Notes: generated by a model not told the origin, from the sequence alone. 6,631 nt of DNA from an uncultured Alphaproteobacteria bacterium (GCA_903939555.1 CAJAHV010000247.1:1-6631); one strand, 5' to 3'. Shown: positions 1 to 6,361, numbered from the stretch's first letter. A program made the numbers and translations.

Positions 1-94
1 CCGCCTGCTGGGCGTGGGCCAGCCCGGTGAGCGACAAAGTGAACACCGTTGCCACCAGATATGTGATCAATCGTTCATGTTGTGCCTGTTTCAT
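1..94 (-). CDS. N-terminus of an exported protein (partial, cut by window edge)
   Basis: Only the first 31 codons are visible. They read as a Sec signal peptide: a short charged start (MKQAQHER), a hydrophobic core (LITYLVATVFTLSLTGL) and an AHA|QQA signal-peptidase-I-type cleavage site at about residues 27-30. The ATG at 94 is supported by a Shine-Dalgarno sequence, GGAG at 102-105, with a 7-base spacer. The gene lies on the same strand as the PQQ dehydrogenase gene and 166 bases beyond its stop. It appears to have its own leader region, which carries the operator-like motif also found before the isomerase operon. The mature protein is outside the window, so the function is unknown. An outer-membrane TonB-dependent receptor or a periplasmic enzyme for the same substrate would fit the context, but that is a guess. 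Confidence 0.8.
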   Translation of the reverse strand, partial: MKQAQHERLITYLVATVFTLSLTGLAHAQQA

Positions 95-195
95 GAAAAC
101 TCTCCCCTGGATCATTCTTGTTGCTTCGGCGCGTCTGCGCGCACCTGCTGCCGTCAACCCTGCCACCAACCAGCGCCTGCTCCAGTCGGACGGTG

Positions 196-215
196 ATGTA
201 ACAAGTTCGTACATA
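196..215 (-). promoter_or_regulatory. Operator-like dyad upstream of the partial exported-protein gene
   Basis: Positions 196-214 form an interrupted palindrome on the minus strand: ATGTA, two bases, AA, one base, TT, two bases, TACAT. The minus-strand 15-mer TATGTACGAACTTGT (215 to 201) matches 14 of 15 bases of the plus-strand sequence at 4635-4649, in front of the isomerase operon. The site ends about 100 bases upstream of the ATG at 94. A dimeric helix-turn-helix repressor or activator is the natural reading. The regulator's family cannot be told from the site, and no regulator gene is in the window. I could not identify a confident -35/-10 pair here. Confidence 0.55.
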
Positions 216-243
216 GATCAGTTGATGACGGTTTGCCATAGGT

Positions 244-258
244 GCCGGAATCGCCGGC
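244..258 (-). terminator. Weak hairpin after the PQQ dehydrogenase gene
   Basis: GCCGG and CCGGC form a 5-base-pair stem around a 5-base loop, directly after the PQQ dehydrogenase stop codon at 261-263. There is no T-run after it on the minus strand, so it is not a typical intrinsic terminator. It may simply stabilise the 3' end of the mRNA or have no role. Confidence 0.2.
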
Positions 259-260
259 GT

Positions 261-2540
261 TCACGGCAGTTTGAAGGCGACAAGTGTGTCGGCCATCTGT
301 TTCTGTCCCACCGACGTGCCACCGCCGGCGGCAACCACGACATATTGTTTGCCATCACTGCCCATGTAGCTGATCGGCGTGGCGGCCGCGCTGGCATCCA
401 GCGCGGTTTCCCACAGCTTGCGCCCCGTTCTGGCATCGAGCGCGCGCAGCCGGCGGTCGTTGGTGGCGCCAACGAACACCACCCCGCCGGCAGTAGTGAG
501 CGTGCCGCCGATATTGCTAGTGCCGGTAATCAGCCCCTTCGGGCCGATGCCTTCGGTGATGCCAAGCGGCACCCTCCAGGCGATCTTCTTAGCCTTCATG
601 TCGACCGCGACCATCTCCCCCCACGGCAGCGCGCCGCACGACAAGGTGATGTTGTCGGGTGTGGTGAAGGTGAACGGCTGGTTGCGGCCACCCCTGGGCC
701 CACGTGGCCGCGGCGGGGCATCGGCGCCGGGGGTGCCCGGTGCCGGCGGCGTGAGGTGCCCCATGCCCTGCGGCGCATCGGACGGCAGCGAGAAGGTCAC
801 CCGATTCTGGATGGCGATATAGTAAAGCCCGGTATGGGGATCAAAGGCGCCGCCGCCCCAGTTAGGCCCGCCCACCGAGCTCGGATATGTGACGACGGCA
901 TGATCGGGATGGCGGCGCGGCGTGTACAAAGGCCCGCTGACGGCCTTGTATTGATCCCAGGTCGCCTGGCAGGCGGCCTTCATGCCGGGCACCAGGTCGG
1001 GGATTTCATCGCGCGTCATCGCGGTGCGGGCGATCGGCTCCGGCCATGCCGGGAACGGCTGCGTCGGCCATATCGACGGATCGGGCGTGGCCAGCTGTGG
1101 TGTCGGCCGTTCGGTGACGCCGTTCAGCGGCTCACCGGTGACGCGGTTGAACAGGAAGATCAGCCCGTGCTTGCCGGTCATCAGCACGGCCGGGATGGTC
1201 TTGCGGTCCTGCACATGATCCATCAACACCATCGGGGTCGGCGCATCCCAGTCCCACACATCTTGGTGGGTGATCTGCCGGCTCCACAGTAATTTGCCGG
1301 TCGCCGTGTCAATTGCCAGCAACGAGCTGGCATAGGGCTGCGATCCGCCGACGGCGGCGGGCACATTGGCATCGCCGGTGCTAGCATAGAGGATGCCGCG
1401 CTCGTCATCGACACTCATCGTCGACCACACGTTGGCGCCAGTGACATCGCGCCAGCTGGTGCCTAGCCATTGGTCGTTGCCAGCCTCGCCGGGGTGCGGG
1501 ATGGTGTGGAATTCCCAGACCTTGCGGCCTGTACGGGCATCGAAGGCACGGATGTCGCCGCGCGGGCCGGGCGGGCCATCCTCGCCGGGGCGGCTGCCGG
1601 TGATAAGCAGATTCCTGTAGATAGTGACCGGGTTGGGAATGGTGAAGCTGGCACGGCGGCTTTCGCCGACCACTTCGGAAGCGACGCCTACATAAGCATC
1701 GATCTGCCCGCCCCAGCCAAAGCCCGGCGCCAGTCGGCCGGTGGTCACGTCGACCGCCATGATGAGGCCGCCGTCGGTAGCAAAGATGATGCGCGGCGCC
1801 GTTTCAGCATCCCCGGGCCAATAGGCGACGCCGCGGCCGTGGATGTTCAAGGGGCTGGCGTACTTCCAGATCACTTCGCCGGTTTCCGGGCGCAGCGCGG
1901 TAATCGACGCCTTCAGGCCGGGCGTGGCCGGCGACGACGGGGTGGAGAAGTACATGATGCCGCCCACTATCAACGGCGTCACTTCGAAGCGGTAATCTAG
2001 GCCCTGATCGCCCTGCGGCACGATGCCGGCGCCATAATGATAGGTCCAAGCCGGGGTTAGCTTGGCGACATTGGCCGTGGTGACCTGGGTGAGCGGCGAG
2101 AAATTCTGGTTGGCATTGCCGCCGCCATAGGCCGGCCACTGGCTGGGGCCGCTGGGGCGCGGATAGGTTCGTGCCGGGCCTGAGGGCTGCGTGGTAATGG
2201 CCTGCACCGAGGCGCCAGCGGCGGTGGCGGATGCGAAATGCGTCGCCAGATAGGCCTGCGCGAGTTTGAGCTGGTCACCGTCAAGCTGGGCACCACGCGC
2301 CACCATGTTGGCGAGTTGCGCGCTCCATTCCGCCGGCGTGCGCCGCTTGCCGAGCGCCAGACCGATCGGATGGCATTGCGCGCAATTCTGCGCCACCAGA
2401 TCGCGGCCCGGCCCCGCGGGCAGCTGCATCTCGGCCGGCGTCGGCTGCGAAACGGCCGATGTTGCGGCCACAGCCATCAGGCCGGCGGTGCCCAGAAAGC
2501 CGGCGGTTAGCAGGTTGATCGTGCGGTTGGTGCGTTGCAT
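261..2540 (-). CDS. Exported PQQ-dependent dehydrogenase (glucose-dehydrogenase type) with N-terminal cytochrome c domain
   Basis: A quinoprotein that should oxidise a sugar, polyol or alcohol outside the cytoplasm and pass electrons through its own haem c to the respiratory chain. From the ATG at 2540 it is 759 residues. A signal peptide (MQRTNRTINLLTAGFLGTAG, then ending about residue 31) is followed by a small cytochrome c domain with one haem motif, CAQCH, at 53-57. A long beta-propeller starts around residue 130. Propeller hallmarks include HQDVWDWDAPTP (425-436, the equivalent of HHDLWD in glucose dehydrogenases), GGPNWGGGAFDP (557-568), CGALPWGEMVAVD (635-647) and GGTLTTAGGVVFVG (678-691). 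There is no vicinal Cys-Cys pair, which argues against the methanol-dehydrogenase branch. A Pro/Gly/Arg-rich insert lies near 597-621. The last gene of the operon, it starts 35 bases after the ThuA stop. An alternative ATG at 2579 overlaps that stop (ATGA) but would give an unusually long leader. The substrate is unknown. Confidence 0.9.
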   Translation of the reverse strand: MQRTNRTINLLTAGFLGTAGLMAVAATSAVSQPTPAEMQLPAGPGRDLVAQNCAQCHPIGLALGKRRTPAEWSAQLANMVARGAQLDGDQLKLAQAYLATHFASATAAGASVQAITTQPSGPARTYPRPSGPSQWPAYGGGNANQNFSPLTQVTTANVAKLTPAWTYHYGAGIVPQGDQGLDYRFEVTPLIVGGIMYFSTPSSPATPGLKASITALRPETGEVIWKYASPLNIHGRGVAYWPGDAETAPRIIFATDGGLIMAVDVTTGRLAPGFGWGGQIDAYVGVASEVVGESRRASFTIPNPVTIYRNLLITGSRPGEDGPPGPRGDIRAFDARTGRKVWEFHTIPHPGEAGNDQWLGTSWRDVTGANVWSTMSVDDERGILYASTGDANVPAAVGGSQPYASSLLAIDTATGKLLWSRQITHQDVWDWDAPTPMVLMDHVQDRKTIPAVLMTGKHGLIFLFNRVTGEPLNGVTERPTPQLATPDPSIWPTQPFPAWPEPIARTAMTRDEIPDLVPGMKAACQATWDQYKAVSGPLYTPRRHPDHAVVTYPSSVGGPNWGGGAFDPHTGLYYIAIQNRVTFSLPSDAPQGMGHLTPPAPGTPGADAPPRPRGPRGGRNQPFTFTTPDNITLSCGALPWGEMVAVDMKAKKIAWRVPLGITEGIGPKGLITGTSNIGGTLTTAGGVVFVGATNDRRLRALDARTGRKLWETALDASAAATPISYMGSDGKQYVVVAAGGGTSVGQKQMADTLVAFKLP

Positions 2541-2575
2541 ATGGTATCCACTTGGCTGCGAGATCGGATTGGGGC

Positions 2576-3469
2576 TCATTGGTCGGGCGTCACATCGTGC
2601 CGGGTCAGGCCGAGCGCCCATTTGATGCCCTCTAGATAAAGGGCTTGGGACTTGGGATCATCGAGCAGGGCGTCGTTGTGGCCGCCAGTCATGCTGAACA
2701 CCCGGCCCTTCCCGTATGATTTGGCCCAGACGATCGGGAAATAGCCATCGCTGCGGCCGGCGCGCTTCAACTGTTCAGGCGTGAGCTTGGCAACATCAAG
2801 CTCGACGATGGTATGGACATCACCGCGCTTGAACGCCGGGGTCAGCACCGGCCACTGGTCTTTCCACAGGAAGCTTTTGCGGCCGAAGGCAGCGGCAGAT
2901 TTCCAAGCTGGGTCTTTCACCTTCGCGAACATACCGGTGGCCGGATACTCGCTGGCCATCACGCCGCCGATCATCACGCCCCATTCTGGCCAGTTGTAGA
3001 AGTTGATCGTTTGGGCGTGGCCAACGATGAGCCCCTTGCCATCATCTCGCACGAACGCCAGCAGATCGGCCTTTTGCGCTTCCGACATTGTGCCTTCGCC
3101 GCTGCCTAGGATCATCACTGCATCGAAATAGTCGAGGTTGCGGATATTGGTGTTGCCGCGTGCATAGCGGGCGCTGGTCACCTTTATGGGTTGCTTGGTG
3201 ATCAACTGGCTGTCGGTGCGCAGGAAGGTGACATACACGCCGGCCTTGCGGCCCAATTGTTCGAGCACTGCCATCGTGTGGTTGAGGCTGGCGTGATGAA
3301 AGCCCGATTGCACATCGGCGACGATCAGCAGTTTTTTCAAATCGGGGTAGGGATCGCACGGCGCATTACACAGGACGCCGGGGCCTCCCTGCGGGGCTGC
3401 AGGTTGGGCATCGGCGCTGGCTGCAGCCAGTAAAGCCACCGTCATCGCGGCAAGACGGCGTCTGGGCAT
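2576..3469 (-). CDS. Exported ThuA-domain protein
   Basis: A member of the ThuA-like family, which has a class-I glutamine-amidotransferase-like fold and is named after the Sinorhizobium trehalose-utilisation gene thuA. Members are often found with sugar oxidoreductases and TIM-barrel isomerases in keto-sugar metabolism. From the ATG at 3469 it has 297 residues. The leader is MPRRRLAAMTVALLAAASADA|QP, cleaved around residue 21-22, with no lipobox. Family features are the first strand and FHH motif (LLIVADVQSGFHH, 47-59), an acidic stretch ILGSGEGTMSE (120-130), GKGLIVGHAQT (145-155), YGKGRVF (252-258) and TGGH (261-264) near the C-terminus. Two cysteines at 34 and 38 could form a disulfide. 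This start is preferred over the ATG at 3502 because GGAGA (3477-3481) lies 7 bases before it and the signal peptide then begins properly. The middle gene of the operon; exact reaction unknown. Confidence 0.85.
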   Translation of the reverse strand: MPRRRLAAMTVALLAAASADAQPAAPQGGPGVLCNAPCDPYPDLKKLLIVADVQSGFHHASLNHTMAVLEQLGRKAGVYVTFLRTDSQLITKQPIKVTSARYARGNTNIRNLDYFDAVMILGSGEGTMSEAQKADLLAFVRDDGKGLIVGHAQTINFYNWPEWGVMIGGVMASEYPATGMFAKVKDPAWKSAAAFGRKSFLWKDQWPVLTPAFKRGDVHTIVELDVAKLTPEQLKRAGRSDGYFPIVWAKSYGKGRVFSMTGGHNDALLDDPKSQALYLEGIKWALGLTRHDVTPDQ

Positions 3470-3476
3470 CGGGGTG

Positions 3477-3481
3477 TCTCC
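3477..3481 (-). promoter_or_regulatory. Ribosome binding site deciding the ThuA start
   Basis: GGAGA on the minus strand lies 7 bases before the ATG at 3469. The upstream in-frame ATG at 3502, one base after the isomerase stop codon, has no comparable site and would add eleven Pro-rich residues in front of the signal peptide. Confidence 0.6.
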
Positions 3482-3503
3482 GGAGGCTGGCGGGCGCGGC
3501 ATG

Positions 3504-4571
3504 TCAGTTGGGCGCCTTGACCGAGAAGGGCGGTGGTGCAGGCGTGGTCAGCGCCGTGGTCCATGCTTGCTGATAAAACTGCACATCGCGTTGCAGCAGC
3601 GCGATGAAGGCGGCTTCGGGGATAGCGAGCTGCCATTTGCCCATATCAGTACCAAGCATGTCGAAAGGCGCCGCGACGCCCGGCACCCGCACCAGATACT
3701 CATAGTAGGTCTCCAGCGGGCCGCCGAAGCCGCTGGTTTGCAGATAGCGGAAGAAATCGCCGAAATTGACCATGCCTTCGCCGGGCGGCACCAGCCGTGT
3801 GCGCCATGGCCATTGGCCGGCCGGCACCGTGTCCAGCTTGTCCCAGCGGAAATCCTTGACCGAGACCGAATGCAGATAGGGCCCCAGGGCGCGTATGCTT
3901 TCGCGCCAACCGGCGCCGCCCTTGGCCATAACATGGCCGATATCGTAATTGATGCCTACAAAGCGCGGATCAATGTCCCGCATCAGCATCCACAGATCCC
4001 AGGCGCTGCCGCCGATGGTATCTGCATAGGCATGGGTGTGGAAAGCGGCAGTGACGCCATAGGTCTCGTTCAGCTTTGCCAGCCGCTCCAGCTTGCTGCG
4101 GAAATCATCATATTGCGGCTGAAACGGCGCGTCATAGCGGTAGCGCGGCGCGGCAGCGCGATAAAGGCGGATGTCGAGACTTTGCATGGTCGCCAGCGTC
4201 GCCTCAACGCCTTCGGATTGGGCATCTGCGATACCGGTGATGACCATCGGAGTGGCGAGGCCGGCTGCCTGGGTCGCCCTTATGATGCGCGGCAGTTCGG
4301 TGCGCACGGCGGCGGGTTCGATATGCGCGCCGCGCCGAACCGTCCAGATGATCGCCGGAAACCCAGCCTGCCGCGCGACATCAAGGCCATGATCGGCGCT
4401 CGTCCACTGCAAGTGCCGCGATACCAGCGCCAGTGCCGGTAAAGCGGCGCCTGGCGCAGACGGCAGATCGGCCCACGCCCGCCGGGCCGGCAGCATCGCC
4501 GCACCCGCCGCCAACAGCGCAAGTGCGCGGCGCCGTGTGTGCCCCATGCCGCTGTCAAGCCAGCCGTTCAA
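3504..4571 (-). CDS. Exported TIM-barrel sugar isomerase/epimerase-like protein (Tat-type leader)
   Basis: Belongs to the xylose-isomerase-like TIM-barrel superfamily (AP endonuclease 2 fold), whose members isomerise, epimerise or cleave sugars and keto-sugars using a divalent metal. From the proposed TTG at 4571 it has 355 residues. The leader has a run of three arginines before a hydrophobic stretch (TRRRALALLAAGAAMLP) and an AWA|D cleavage site near residue 34, consistent with Tat export. Candidate metal and catalytic residues are FHTHAYADT (177-185), NYDIGH (208-213), LHSVSVKD (233-240), PPGEGMVNF (262-270) and the glutamate of GPLETYYEY (284-292). Acidic and histidine residues at 210, 234 and 287 fit the usual ligand pattern. 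An ATG at 4547 (Tat leader starting MGHTRRR) is the alternative start. The ATG at 4634 is unlikely because it lies within a -10-like box. First gene of the operon; substrate unknown. Confidence 0.82.
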   Translation of the reverse strand: MNGWLDSGMGHTRRRALALLAAGAAMLPARRAWADLPSAPGAALPALALVSRHLQWTSADHGLDVARQAGFPAIIWTVRRGAHIEPAAVRTELPRIIRATQAAGLATPMVITGIADAQSEGVEATLATMQSLDIRLYRAAAPRYRYDAPFQPQYDDFRSKLERLAKLNETYGVTAAFHTHAYADTIGGSAWDLWMLMRDIDPRFVGINYDIGHVMAKGGAGWRESIRALGPYLHSVSVKDFRWDKLDTVPAGQWPWRTRLVPPGEGMVNFGDFFRYLQTSGFGGPLETYYEYLVRVPGVAAPFDMLGTDMGKWQLAIPEAAFIALLQRDVQFYQQAWTTALTTPAPPPFSVKAPN

Positions 4572-4579
4572 CGCCTCTC

Positions 4580-4584
4580 CCTCC
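4580..4584 (-). promoter_or_regulatory. Ribosome binding site supporting a TTG start for the isomerase gene
   Basis: GGAGG on the minus strand within a purine-rich run lies 8 bases before the TTG at 4569-4571. The in-frame ATG at 4547 has no recognisable Shine-Dalgarno sequence. This favours a TTG start, though the ATG cannot be excluded because either start leaves the Tat leader intact. Confidence 0.5.
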
Positions 4585-4632
4585 CCGCCCGCGTTTTCTG
4601 CGCCCCCGTTTGCCGAGGCTGTGCAAATACAC

Positions 4633-4638
4633 ATTATG
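4633..4638 (-). promoter_or_regulatory. Candidate -10 box of the isomerase-ThuA-PQQ dehydrogenase operon
   Basis: CATAAT on the minus strand matches five of six bases of the sigma-70 consensus TATAAT, and lies about 60 bases before the TTG start. No good -35 hexamer sits 17 bases upstream, as may happen at an activated promoter. The dyad at 4636-4657 overlaps and extends upstream of this box, so a bound protein would affect polymerase directly. Confidence 0.35.
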
Positions 4639-4657
4639 TCCGAACTTGTACGTACAT
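4635..4657 (-). promoter_or_regulatory. Operator-like site before the isomerase operon, shared with the partial exported-protein gene
   Basis: The plus-strand sequence at 4635-4649, TATGTCCGAACTTGT, matches the motif at 201-215 (minus strand) at 14 of 15 positions. The 22-base site 4636-4657 is flanked by ATGT and ACAT and contains a perfect 10-base palindrome TGTACGTACA (4647-4656). Immediately beyond is another perfect palindrome, ATGCCGGCAT (4661-4670). The site overlaps a -10-like hexamer, which favours repression. The binding protein is unknown. Confidence 0.55.
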
Positions 4658-4698
4658 GCTATGCCGGCATGCAACAGCAATCAATGGGGCGATGCCAT

Positions 4699-4726
4699 CT
4701 GGGCTAGTCCGCCCAGCCCGCTTTTT
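4699..4726 (+). terminator. Terminator-like hairpin with T-run on the plus strand
   Basis: CTGGGC and GCCCAG pair perfectly around TAGTCC (stem 4699-4716), followed after five bases by TTTTT (4722-4726). The distance between stem and T-run is longer than ideal. No plus-strand gene ends here, so it could stop stray transcription leaving the divergent side of the sugar-operon promoter, or be a remnant of a lost gene. Confidence 0.25.
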
Positions 4727-4763
4727 CCCAGTCATCACTTATGAGACAGATATGCGGTATTGA

Positions 4764-4857
4764 GCAGAGGAGAGTTTGCGTCTCTGCGCTGGCCCAATTG
4801 CGGGTTCGCAACTCGGTGCGTTGGCGGTGGGTGAGAGCCTGCGGGCGAACTCTCTCA
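4764..4857. repeat. Cluster of short inverted repeats
   Basis: Three small stem-forming repeats lie in a row. GCAGAG/CTCTGC (4764-4769 with 4782-4787) and TTGCG/CGCAA around a GGTT loop (4798-4811) are perfect, as is TGAGAG/CTCTCA (4832-4837 with 4852-4857). In addition, GAGAGTTTGC at 4770-4779 pairs with GCGAACTCTC at 4845-4854 at nine of ten positions, so the whole stretch could fold as one structure. It could be a recombination end, a 3' structural element or an RNA, and none of these is established. Confidence 0.4.
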
Positions 4858-4946
4858 GAAGCGTAAGTTATTGATTTAAATGCACAAAAGTGACAGTCTG
4901 AACCTCATATTGGGAGCATTTGAGCTTACACCCAAAGCCGAGCAAC

Positions 4947-4982
4947 GCTTGAGCTGCAACGAGCGCTTGAGAGGCACTCTCA
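4947..4982. repeat. Direct repeat GCTTGAG and adjacent TGAGAG/CTCTCA hairpin
   Basis: GCTTGAG occurs at 4947-4953 and 4965-4971, 18 bases apart. The second copy runs into a perfect 6-base-pair inverted repeat, TGAGAG-GCA-CTCTCA (4968-4982). The same TGAGAG/CTCTCA pair occurs at 4832-4857. It lies about 90 bases beyond the P450 stop codon but lacks a T-run, so a terminator role is doubtful. Confidence 0.3.
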
Positions 4983-5072
4983 GACGAGAATCACAACGAT
5001 AGGCAGACCACGCTGATGAGAGCCACGTTACGCGGAGCTCCAGCTGTGATGAGGTCGTTTCGACGGTGGCGC

Positions 5073-6323
5073 TTAATAATGTTCCAGCGTGACCATCATC
5101 TTGGTGTACCCGTGAACCCAGCAGGCAGATACGCGCTCGGGTTCGTCGAGCACGTTTACGCGCAGGCGACGTTTGCTCATTTCCTCGAGCAACGTGTGAA
5201 GCTGCACTTCCGCGATGCGCGCCCCAACGCAGCGGTGAATGCCACAGCCAAAGGACAGGTGCCGCCGCGCGTTGGCCCGGTCAATCTTCAGCGTGTCAGC
5301 GTCGTCAAAAACCGCCTCGTCATGGTTGGCAGAGATGTACCAAAGGACAACCTTGTCGCCCTTTTTCATATGGACTCCGCCAAATACCGTGTCTTCTGTT
5401 ACCGTGCGCCGCGTATGCGATAGCGGTGTCTGCCATCGGATCAACTCTTGCACCGCGTTGGGAATGAGCGAGGGGTCCGCCTCCAGCTTGGCGCGTTCCT
5501 CTGGGAATGCGTGCAGGCCATAGGCGATGGCCGACATGGAGTTGCGCGTGGTGTCATTGCCACCCACGATCAGCAGGATCAGATTGCCGATGAACTCCTC
5601 GGGGCTCATCTCCTTCATCGCGTCCGACTGCATCATCACAGAGATCAGGTCATTCCCCGGATTGGCGGCCTTTTCCTGCCAAAGCTTGGCAAAGGCCTCG
5701 CCCATCTCGTTCATCCCGGCATTACGGATGGCAAGGCCACCGGGCTGCCGGATCAGTTCCACGTCGCCGCCAAGATCAGACCAGTGAGTGAGCTTGTGAC
5801 GCTCCTCCCATGGGAAGTCGAACATCCGCGCCAGCATCCCTGTCGGCAGCTCCACCGAGACCTTCTCCACCCAGTCAAACGGCACCCCAATCGGAAGGGC
5901 ATCAAGCAGTTCGCCCGTGCGCTGCTGCACCTCAGCCTTCATCGCGGCCACCTGGCTTGGACCAAAGGCCGGCGCGACAGTGCGGCGCTGCTCGCTGTGG
6001 CGCGGCGGGTCCATCGCGATGAACATCGGCAAGCGGACTTCGTCGGGAAGCAGATCATAAGTGTCGAACGCGATCGTGATGCCACCATATTCCCAGGATG
6101 ATGAAAAAATCTTGGGCAGCGCCTCTATGTCGACGATGTCCTGATATTTTGAGACCGACCAATACTCGCCGAACTTGGAATCCTTGCAGCGATAGATTGG
6201 CGCTTCGGTACGCAGCCGGTGGAATGGCTCGCGCCACGTGTCATTGGCGTATAATTCCGCTCTGGATACGTCGAGCGGGTCAGGCCCTGTTGGCTGAGTA
6301 TCGACGATCAGTTCTTTCACCAC
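5073..6323 (-). CDS. Cytochrome P450, CYP153-like (aliphatic terminal hydroxylase)
   Basis: A soluble 416-residue bacterial class-I P450, which would receive electrons from NAD(P)H through a ferredoxin reductase and ferredoxin. CYP153 enzymes hydroxylate medium-chain alkanes, fatty acids and some cyclic hydrocarbons at terminal positions. Visible hallmarks are MFIAMDPPRH (100-109), the I-helix oxygen-activation motif GGNDTTRNSM (254-263), the K-helix ELIR (293-296, ExxR) and the haem loop FGCGIHRCVG (358-367) with Cys365 as haem ligand. FDWVEKVSVELP (149-160), RWQTPLSHTRRT (296-307) and EPERV (394-398) closely resemble CYP153 sequences as I remember them. The start is GTG at 6323, with AAGGA (6332-6336) 8 bases upstream; a second GTG follows at once. 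GC content looks lower than in the sugar operon. No ferredoxin gene follows. Family assignment is from memory of motifs; the substrate is inferred. Confidence 0.88.
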   Translation of the reverse strand: MVKELIVDTQPTGPDPLDVSRAELYANDTWREPFHRLRTEAPIYRCKDSKFGEYWSVSKYQDIVDIEALPKIFSSSWEYGGITIAFDTYDLLPDEVRLPMFIAMDPPRHSEQRRTVAPAFGPSQVAAMKAEVQQRTGELLDALPIGVPFDWVEKVSVELPTGMLARMFDFPWEERHKLTHWSDLGGDVELIRQPGGLAIRNAGMNEMGEAFAKLWQEKAANPGNDLISVMMQSDAMKEMSPEEFIGNLILLIVGGNDTTRNSMSAIAYGLHAFPEERAKLEADPSLIPNAVQELIRWQTPLSHTRRTVTEDTVFGGVHMKKGDKVVLWYISANHDEAVFDDADTLKIDRANARRHLSFGCGIHRCVGARIAEVQLHTLLEEMSKRRLRVNVLDEPERVSACWVHGYTKMMVTLEHY

Positions 6324-6361
6324 GCGGCGTTTCCTTCAGCGCATGTTTCGCCCCTCAGGAT

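Larger units (their letters stand above)
4658..5072. other. Gene-free spacer between the two modules
   Basis: About 415 bases separate the operator of the sugar operon from the P450 stop codon. Reading frames on both strands are short and none combines a good start, ribosome binding site and recognisable protein. The stretch around 4866-4920 (TTATTGATTTAAATG and following) is visibly more AT-rich than the flanking genes. Several short inverted repeats occur (listed separately). No tRNA, CRISPR or complete insertion sequence is seen. It may be an old insertion or rearrangement scar, but no transposase fragment can be recognised. Confidence 0.5.

Noticed and set aside
27..1292. 421-codon open frame on the plus strand
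   Set aside because: It lies mostly antisense to the well-supported PQQ dehydrogenase gene and partly to the signal-peptide gene. Its Arg/Gly/His-rich translation matches no family I know, as expected for GC-rich shadow frames.
2541..2621. Longer N-terminus for the PQQ dehydrogenase (ATG at 2621 or 2579)
   Set aside because: The ATG at 2621 lies inside the ThuA gene and places extra residues before the signal peptide. The ATG at 2579 overlaps the ThuA stop and remains possible through translational coupling, but the ATG at 2540 gives a standard leader.
3474..4442. 322-codon open frame on the plus strand
   Set aside because: Antisense to the isomerase gene, with no recognisable motifs; a shadow of codon bias on the other strand.
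4764..4871. Short plus-strand frame in the spacer as a transposase or integrase fragment
   Set aside because: The roughly 35-codon frame ending near 4870 has no start with a ribosome binding site and no residues I can match to a known mobile-element protein.
5054..5064. GTCG-TTT-CGAC hairpin just after the P450 stop codon as a terminator
   Set aside because: The stem has only four base pairs and no T-run follows on the minus strand.
5448..6101. 217-codon open frame on the plus strand
   Set aside because: Fully antisense to the P450, whose motifs are unmistakable on the other strand.
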